This document shows, in pieces, positions 57,007-64,000 of a stretch of DNA of 64,000 bases. Where the stretch lies: contig CM062297.1 of NCBI GenBank assembly GCA_031216915.1, positions 534,896,971 through 534,960,970 of the forward strand, read 5' to 3'. Origin of the DNA: Pictodentalium vernedei (taxonomy: Eukaryota > Mollusca > Scaphopoda > Dentaliida > Dentaliidae). The notes beneath the pieces were generated by a model. That model was given only the letters and a program-made list of their open reading frames with translations. It ran no database searches and was not told the DNA's origin. How positions within the stretch are numbered: position 1 is the first letter of the stretch; every line of letters starts with the position of its first letter. The position numbers and the translations under genes were made by a program.

Positions 57007-58500
57007 ATGGTCCAGACCTCTATTGCTCTCCAATTGGCGGAAGGTTATCAAACTTTGCAACAAACTAGATGGAAATTACGGAAGATCATAGGGTAAGGAA
57101 TGTAGTCAGAACGGGTCTTCCAGCGAATCCTTCAAAAAGGGAGTCTCTTCTTGCAGAAGTTCAATCTCTCTGAGTAAAGGAAGCAATAGAGGTCATAGAG
57201 AACCCCAATTCTCTGAGATTTTACAGTCACCTGTTTCTTGTGCCGAAGCCAGACGGTTTGTTCCGACCAGCTATAGACTTGAGCTGGATAAACAAATTGA
57301 TGATAGCTCCAAAGTTCTGTATGGAAACCATTCGGTCGGTAAGAGTGAGCATTCAAATGAATGATTTTGCAGCAATCATAGACCTAAAGGACACGTCTTG
57401 GTCCATCTGGCTTTCAGAAAGTATCTGCGGTTTGCCGTTCAAGGGAAGTTTTACCAGTTCAGAGCGATGTGGTTCGGTCTGAACCTGGCCCCTTGGGCAT
57501 TCACTCAGATAATGAACTCTGTTGTGTCTTATTTCCAAGCTCATTCGACAGTAGTAACGTCGGTTTACTTAGACAACATTTTTCAGAGATACGGCGACAA
57601 AAGCACACTTCAGAATGATGTGCAGAGTCTGCCTCTGTTATTCTGACATCTCGGTTTCATTGCAAACGAAAAGAAGTCGGATTTAACTCTGTCTAGACCC
57701 TTCATTCACTAAGAACAGCAATCTGGTTCATCTTGTAACCAGGGCGAAGTTAGTCAGTTGTTATGCTCACTTTCTTCTAAACTCTCTTACAGTATCAGCG
57801 AGGGAGTTTATGTGACTGATGGGACTGTGTGGAGTGGCTGTGGAGCTGATTCCACTAGGTCGCTTATGCACGCGTCTTCTCCAGATTTTCTTCACTCAGA
57901 ACTGGAGTGTTAAGACACATTCGCTCGAGACCAGTATTGTTTTAATGGACCTAGTAAAACAAAAGGTTCAGATTTGGGCGGATCTCCAATGGTTGACACA
58001 GGGAGTTCCACTTCAAGTACCGGATCCGGTCTTCACTATTATGATGGATGCAAGTCTGACGGATGGGTTGGGGCACATCCCTGATTCCCGCAGACCTGAA
58101 GTGTCAGGGTCTTTGGGACCCTTGGTTCCTGGAGAAACACATAAACATCAAGAGATGATGTCTATTTGGCTAGCCCTAAAAACATTGGATTGTTCACATA
58201 GCGAACATCCATGTTCAGATTTTATCAGACAATTCCACAATAGTGGCTTATCTCTGGAACCAGGGCGGCACTCATTCAATTCCTCTATTCGAATTGCCGG
58301 AGAAAATTTTCCTATTTGCTCTGAGGCATCACGTTCTTATCTCAGTCCGTCATATTCCGGGTCGTCTAAACGTAGTAGCAGACTCTCAAGAAAAGCTCGC
58401 CTGTTGCCATCGGAGTGGACTCTCAACAAAACGCATCTTCAGGCAGATTTGCTACCAGTGGGATCATCCCATGATCTAATCTCTTTGCCACGAACCTGAA
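57007..58500 (+). pseudogene. DIRS-5 RT-RNase H-methylase-like remnant
   Basis: Recognisable pieces: LVPKPDGLFRPAIDLSWIN (57234 onward), IIDLKD, then after a shift FRKYLRFAVQG, FGLNLAPWAFTQIMN and YLDN at about 57570. The second catalytic Asp of YLDD is Asn, so RT would be inactive even without the frame breaks. RNase H pieces follow (QWLTQGVPLQVPDP, MMDASLTDG, MMSIWLALK), then RHIPGRLNVVADS and the start of the methylase-like part. Several frameshifts and a stop near 57644 interrupt it. Confidence 0.83.
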
Positions 58501-58572
58501 CAATCAGCTTCTGACATTTGTGTCGCCAAGTCTGGATCATCGAGCGTATGTGGTAGACGCTCTATCGATCTC

Positions 58573-59880
58573 ATGGAACAGAATAGTAGAATATGCATTT
58601 CCTCCAACTCTGCTTATTCAACAGATTCTGTTAGAAATCAAACAGTCTCATTGCAAGATTCTACTGGTAGCATTTCTGTGAGCTCAGAAACCTTGGATCA
58701 ATCTGGTCAGGTGTCTGTTATGGGACATTCCTCGGAAGCTTACTCCTCTCAAAGACCTTTTGTATCAGGGGAAGTCCCATGCACTGCATCACAACCCAGA
58801 AGGTCTCAACCTTCACGTATTTCCGTTGTGCAGTCCTTCTTGCACAGAAAGCAGTTTTCAGGATGAGCAGTGGATGCAATTTCTAACTGTAGGAGAACCT
58901 CCTCTTTGTGGAATTATGCAGCTAAGTGGAGAGTCTTCCTTCATTGGTGTGCGGATCAATCGGTGGATATTTATAATCCATCTGCACCTCAAATTGCCAA
59001 TTTTCTGGTCTACCTGTTTGACATATTAAAACTGCAGCCCTTTACCATTAAGGACTATAGGTCTATGTTATCAGACACATATGCTCATCATGATAACTTG
59101 ACTATTGGATCAGATCCTTCTTTATCCAAGCTAGTTAGAAATTTCTCTATCAATAGACCTAGAACCCTCAAGATTAATTCCTAAATGGAATTTGGCTTGG
59201 GTTCCCTTGAAGCTTCAAGAAGCTCATTTTGAGCCATCTGATGAAGTAGAATTTAAATTCCTTACTTTTAAAACGACATTTCTCTTAGCCTTTGCATCTG
59301 CCAGAAGAGTTAATGAGCTTCATGCATTATCTGTAGAAGATTCCCCTTTCCATAGTGTGGGTAATACTGTTACTCTTACTATGGAGGTGGGATTTTGGGC
59401 TAAGAACCAGATTCCGGATAAGCGGCCGGAGCCTATTATTATTAAGACTTTACCATCTTCGGACAATGGTAGGCCAGTGTTGTGTCCAGTGAGAGTGCCA
59501 GTGTTGTGTCCAGTGAGAGCGATGTGTATTTATAAACGTCGATCTAGCTTTATTAGAAAAGGAAGAAAGAGATCTTTTCTTTCCCTTGTTCCTAACAGAA
59601 AGGATATTTCTGTTCATTCGGTTGCTAGGTGGATCTAATTGGCAATACGAATTGCTTATGAGAATCTATCTTAGATCAGTGTTCTGTCAATAAGATTTCA
59701 GCGCATGAGGTTAGAGCGCTGTCTTCTTGGGCTTATTCCAGTAGTGTTGCCATTACTGATTTAATGAAGGCAGCTTACTGGATGCAACCGTCTTCATTTA
59801 CTAAGTTTTACCTTAGAAATTTAGAGTCTATCTCCGGTGATCCTTGGGCCCTCTTTCTGTCGCACAGAATGTCGTCCATT
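58573..59880 (+). pseudogene. DIRS-5 tyrosine recombinase, broken
   Basis: The frame pieces are 58573-58866, 58870-59184 and 59192-59638, separated by a stop where subfamily 1 has Arg (58864-58866) and a shift near 59184. Catalytic landmarks: SARRVNELHALS (about 59300), then after a further stop (59636-59638) HEVR near 59704-59715 and KFYLRNL with Tyr near 59810. A 24-bp tandem duplication gives VLCPVRVP-VLCPVRAM. It has all catalytic positions but no continuous frame. Confidence 0.85.
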
Positions 59881-60480
59881 AATATTACATCTCCTAATAT
59901 TACATCTGCTCGAGCACGGTCGCCGTTCCGCTGCCCTCTTTGTTCTGAGGATTCTTCCTTCAGAACAAGGGGGAGGTGGGGGGACAGTTTTTCCCTTAGT
60001 ATTATCTGGCCTTATAGTGAAAAGCAAGGGAATACCTCCTCCAAGGACAGTAGTCCAGCGTCGTTGCTGAGTAGTTTTAATGTGTAGCTTGGTGTGAAGC
60101 CACAATTATGTCTCATTTATGTATTGTGTTTTTAAAGTGTAGCTCATTGTGAAGCATTATGTATATGTCACATGTCATACAAGCGTTTATATACAATCCT
60201 CGGACACTTTTAAATGAGTATAAAGCGTCTCATTCTCTGGACTATCTTTATAATTGGTTTCCTTCACCGAATTAGCATAAAGGGTTATGCTGGCATTAAA
60301 TGGAGAATTTATTATGTATTGCGCCTGTATATTGTTGGTGTTAATGTCGTTCTCCTTTTTTTATAACTTCTTTTTTAATAAGGGAAAGATATATGTAATT
60401 CCTATTCTCCTGTAAGAGCTATACTTTTAATTTGGAGTAATAGAGCTATTGTATTTCCTCTTAGTCCTCGGCCCTCCAGC
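59881..60480 (+). other. DIRS-5 3' untranslated region
   Basis: A purine/G-rich tract (59967-59983), the AAGCAAGGGAATACCTCCTCC block and an AT-rich tail correspond to subfamily 1. A short tandem duplication of CCTAATATTACATCT is at 59880-59907. No gene is seen. Confidence 0.65.
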
Positions 60481-60493
60481 CTTTTTACTATTC

Positions 60494-60877
60494 AGCTAAG
60501 TCTTGGCCATTGGTTTTATTATAAAAATATGATAAATTTAAGTAATTTGTATATATTTTTTATATGTACCAATGGCCCAGACAGGGATGGCCCTCCCATG
60601 AGTGGGCACTCATACCTCCCCGCTGATTTATAACATTTAGCAGGCTCAACTAGAAAGAATGATGCTTGGCGCCAGTTTCGGTACCTTCCTGGTTACCGTG
60701 CATGCGCAGTACAGAAAAATATGAAGGACCAGATAGGACTTTTAATTTTTGGATTTGTATGCAAATTTGTTGGGTTCAAAATTTGTGTTTGGCCCTGGAT
60801 ATTATTGATTTTGCACCAGCTAAGTCTGGGCCATTGGTAAGTATAAAAAATATACAAATTACTTTAAATTTATCATT
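60494..60877. repeat. DIRS-5 ICR and right inverted terminus
   Basis: The ICR reads TTGGTTTTATTATAAAAATA, then ATGATAAATTTAAGTAATTT, joining the inverses of the tips. The right terminus carries GATGCTTGGCGCCAGTTTCG and ends GTAAGTATAAAAAATATAC...TTTATCAT. The GTAAGT donor-like tip is kept in this subfamily as well. Confidence 0.8.
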
Positions 60878-60907
60878 TTTTATTAAATGGCACTGGCTGA
60901 TTTTTTG

Positions 60908-61976
60908 TAGTGATGATCCGATTATCAAAACTTGCTATAAACCGATTACTGATTATTTCTCTGCCGATTATGACGATTTCAATGCCGATTCCGATGGTTG
61001 AAATAGGACCCAGAAGAAAATCTGTTAGTGCCTGTTATACTGCAGAATTTCGTTGATAAATCACCAATTACGAAAGCTTTATACCACTTAAGTTCTCAGA
61101 GTATGCATGTCTAGTGCTGGGCAATATTAGCCCAAACAATATTTGCATTTTGGGGAGTTGGGGGTGGGGGAAGATCATTATAAATGATACAATCACATGA
61201 TATTGTTCTCTTGTGATGATTTTGTGTTATTCTGATAAATAGTTTTAATACGGTTTTGTGTGATAATACAATACACTTGGCTGTGTTAACTAGGAAGATA
61301 CTGAGCACACATACTTTGTGTCTTAATTGAATAATAACATTGATGTTAATGTGTGTTGTGAAGTTGTATGTCACATTGTTTGCAGCCACTCACGCAATGT
61401 CAGAATATATTATTTAATGTTTAGTTGGAGAGAAACATCAAGGGAGCTAACTGACTTAAACAAATGAGCTTGACAAACTGAAAACGTGTTTGTGACAGTC
61501 ATGCGACTTACATGTCACGTAACAATAATCTACAATCGAAAAAAAAGTGTTTTTTTTAGTTTTTCTCCAATTTTAATTTCTTATTGTATTGTGATGCTTG
61601 CATCATGAAGTACTACAGACTAGCGTCTGAGCGCATTTTATTTATACATGTATCCATTGCAATGTTGTACAGCACCATGATTGAAGACCGGTGACTTCGT
61701 TCAGCTGGGAATAGAGGCGATCTCGTACCGATTGCAGATGGTAAATTCCGTAATATCTCGCCGCTGCAAATCCCTAAATATTCTGATATGCACTACACAC
61801 ATTTTTAATGGAGAAACTTTATTGAAATGGCCAGATATTAAAGAAATTTTAATAGTCCGTGTTAAATATAGAATAACTGGAAACTGCCGGTTTTTAACTG
61901 CCGGTTGTCATAATTGGCCTATGCCCCCATAACCGGCCGGTTCCGATTGCCGATTCCGATTATCTGTTCATCACTA
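60908..61976. mobile_element. hAT-4: 1.07-kb hAT-like MITE
   Basis: The ends TAGTGATGATCCGATTATC and its inverse (GATAATCTGTTCATCACTA-type, ending at 61976) are related to hAT-1. Subterminal CCGATTCCGAT-type repeats occur at both ends. The flanking octamers (ATTTTTTG, GTTTTTGG) match at 6 of 8 positions, an aged duplication. The interior has no transposase. It was inserted close to the end of DIRS-5. Confidence 0.72.
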
Positions 61977-62263
61977 GTTTTTGGCTGTTATGTTTGGTAA
62001 ACGGTGAAATGTTTATCCCAAATGTTCATTCTTTTGACTAACAGACAATAAAAAATACTGTAGGATAAATAAAATACATATGTAGCATGTCAAAATAATC
62101 TCTCATGGGTTAAATAATACTAATATCCTGCTTGTGGTATTAAAAAATTATTTTATTTTGACACACTACAAATTTATTGTAAATGAAAACCCTTAATGTG
62201 AACAAATATTAGTGCATGGAGGGTTTTTTTTCCAGGTTCGGTTTCGGTTTCTGTTTTATTTTT
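61977..62263. other. AT-rich spacer, no gene seen
   Basis: No repeat family or coding sequence is recognised, apart from a short GGTTCGGTTTCGGTTTCTG stretch at 62235-62253. Confidence 0.5.
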
Positions 62264-63484
62264 AGTCCCCTACGGGAACTGTAAGGGGACTATAGGATTG
62301 CACTCCGTACGTCCATCCGTCCGTCCGTCCGTCTGCCCGTCCGTCCGCCCGCTCACCCGTCTGTCTGTCTGTTTTTTATGTTACCACCTCTCCCTCCATC
62401 ATGCTTTAAGCTACACCTTTCATATTTGGTACATGGATAAATGGTTCTGAGGGGATGATGCACGCTCAAAATTTTTTTTTCAAAATCCAAGATGGCGGAA
62501 TGGCGGCCATTCTTTTGTGTTTTTTAAGCTTTTTTTCTCTATTTTCATGTTACCACCCCTCCCACCAACATGGTTCAAGCTACACCTTTCATATTTGGTA
62601 CATGGATAAATGGTTCTGAGGGGATGATGCACGCTCAAAATTTTTTTTTCAAACTCCAAGATGGCGGAATGGCGGCCATTTTTGTTGTGTTTTTTAAGCT
62701 TTTCTTTCTCTATTTTCATGTTACCACCCCTCCCACCAACATGGTTCAAGCTACACTTTGCATATTTGGCACATGGATAGAGGGTTGGGAGGGGATGATG
62801 CACATTCAATATTTTTTCTTCAAAATCCAAGATGGCGGCCATTTTTGTTGGGTTTTTTAAGCTTTTTTCTCTATTTTATGTTACCACCCCTCACTCCAAC
62901 ATGGTTCAAGATACACTTTTTATATCTGGCACATGGATAGAGGGTTGTAATGGGATGTTGCACGTTCAATATTTTTTTTCCAAAATTCAAGATGGCGGCA
63001 TGGCAACCATTTCTGTTGTGTTTTTTAAGCTTTTTTCTCTATTTTATGTTACCACTGCTCCCTCCAACATGGTTCAAGCTGCACTTTTCATATATGGTAC
63101 ATGGATAAAGGGGTTGTGAGGGGATTATGCACGCTCAACATTTTTTTTTCAAAATCTAACATCTGTCTGTCTGTCCGTATGTCTGACTGTCTGTTTTTAT
63201 GTTACCACCTCTCCCTCTAATATGCTTCAAGCTACACCTTTCATATTTGGTACATGGATAAATGGTTCTGAGGGCATGATGCACAGTCAATATTTATTTT
63301 TCAAAATCCAAGATGGCAGAATGGCGGCCATTTTTGTTGTGTTTTTTAAGCTTTTTTCTCTATTTTATGTTACCACCCCTCCCTCCAACATGGTTCAAGC
63401 TACGCCTTTCATATATGGTACATGGATAAAGGGTTGTGAGGGGATTATGCATGCTCAATATTTTGTTTTCAAAATCCAAGATGC
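62264..63484 (+). mobile_element. HL-F: Helentron-like left end followed by a tandem array
   Basis: The left hairpin AGTCCCCTACGGGAAC...GTAAGGGGACT is followed by CGTCCATCCGTCCGTCCGTC. Seven units of 153-171 bp start with GTTACCACC (62380, 62549, 62720, 62880, 63048, 63201, 63369). Units contain CATATTTGGTACATGGATAA, CAAAATCCAAGATGGCGG and TTTTTTAAGCTTTTTTCTCT. A second GTCTGTCTGTCCG run before the sixth unit suggests two arrays joined. No right-end hairpin is visible in the window. The frames crossing it are repeat artefacts. Confidence 0.75.
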
Positions 63485-64000
63485 TTATATACTCTAGTGT
63501 CTTCTGTGACAAAAACACCTTATAGCACCTCCCCCCCCCCCCCAAAAAAAAACAAACAAAACAAAAAACTTTAAATTGCTATCTGTCACAACCTGGGCGC
63601 CTTTGAAGGCCACGTTAGGCGTTGTAAGCATCTCAACCTTGGAACCCCACATCGCCATAATACAGGGACTCCATTCACTGTCCTGTTCCTCGATCCCTCA
63701 CTGGACCTCTCGCCTCCTTTCGAAGTGCAGAGTATGAACTCTCCCTCATGTTGTTATGTGCAAAATAAAATGGATTTACGGCATCAACGAGTATCACATG
63801 GGGAATAAATGGTCAAAGTAAATAACCCTATATAATTTTGATTATTAATTTATTTCATGCATTTAATGTGAGATAAATATGACTGGAATTAAAAAATATA
63901 AAAAAAAAAGCGTTCACATGTTCCGACACTCACCTAATTTCGTGCAGTAAAAGCCCACACTCACTGGTCATTTTCGTTCTTGAGTAGGCCCCACCGGCTA
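63485..64000. other. Window end, no gene seen
   Basis: A C/A homopolymer tract (63530-63562) is followed by moderately GC-rich sequence with no open frame I would support. A host exon cannot be excluded. Confidence 0.4.

Larger units (their letters stand above)
53003..60877 (+). mobile_element. DIRS-5: subfamily-2 DIRS element interrupted by HL-C
   Basis: The termini pair: CAATAATATCCAGGGCC (53048-53065) is inverted at about 60800-60816 (GGCCCTGGATATTATTG). The ICR is near 60494-60582. The leader (53230-53822, 56045-56275) and three coding regions are recognisable but broken. HL-C copy 2 occupies 53823-56044. Nucleotide divergence from subfamily 1 is high, but protein motifs are the same. 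Confidence 0.87.

Noticed and set aside
60900-61984. Perfect 8-bp duplication for hAT-4
   Set aside because: The flanking octamers differ at two positions, so I call it only an aged, probable duplication.
62378-63484. Regular repeats of about 168 bp as a CRISPR array
   Set aside because: Units are long and contiguous without unique spacers, and the context is eukaryotic.

Overview
The window looks like a repeat-saturated intergenic or intronic stretch from a marine invertebrate, most likely a mollusc and possibly a bivalve. I found no rRNA, tRNA, bacterial operon or complete host gene. The lineage guess rests on the many elements that open with AGCTCACC-type hairpins followed by runs of CGTCCGTC, and on the DIRS-type retrotransposons and SINE-like cores. 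I associate these with bivalve genomes from memory; no database was searched.

Layout. From 1 to 23,144 there is a nest. A family HL-A repeat (1-1655) is followed by a DIRS retrotransposon, DIRS-1 (1707-23144). DIRS-1 was invaded by a second DIRS (DIRS-2, 2579-9730) and by a 7.2-kb hAT-like element (9801-16976, 8-bp target duplication). The hAT-like element holds a 5.8-kb element with GGGA ends, which in turn holds a small hAT, a long tandem-repeat element (HL-G) and another HL-A copy. From 23,548 to 26,720 lies a decayed DIRS of a second subfamily. From 28,108 to about 35,520 there is another doll of Helentron-like non-autonomous elements (HL-E containing HL-D and HL-B; HL-B containing HL-H and a 2.9-kb hAT with a third HL-A). 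At 36,383-37,221 is a broken non-LTR retrotransposon whose N-terminus carries a 2A-like motif. The best-preserved DIRS (DIRS-4) spans 38,438-45,605 and sits in one unit of a tandem foldback repeat. Two HL-C copies lie at 46,983-49,544 and 53,823-56,044, the second inside a subfamily-2 DIRS (DIRS-5, 53,003-60,877). A SINE and one candidate host micro-exon sit near 51.4-51.8 kb. The window ends with a hAT-like MITE (60,908-61,976) and a tandem array (62,264-63,484).

How the parts work. DIRS elements encode a Cys-rich Gag-like ORF1, an RT/RNase H/methylase-like ORF and an overlapping tyrosine recombinase ORF. Inverted termini and an internal complementary region (ICR) replace LTRs. Here every DIRS copy carries stops, frameshifts or deletions, so none looks autonomous, although DIRS-1 keeps an open ORF1. 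The hAT and Helentron-like elements carry no recognisable transposase or helicase and would depend on enzymes encoded elsewhere. The most informative signals are the reconstructable insertion sites: DIRS insertions at AAT/AAC, hAT insertions with 8-bp duplications, and Helentron-like insertions in T runs without duplication. Each can be read directly by comparing repeated copies inside the window.
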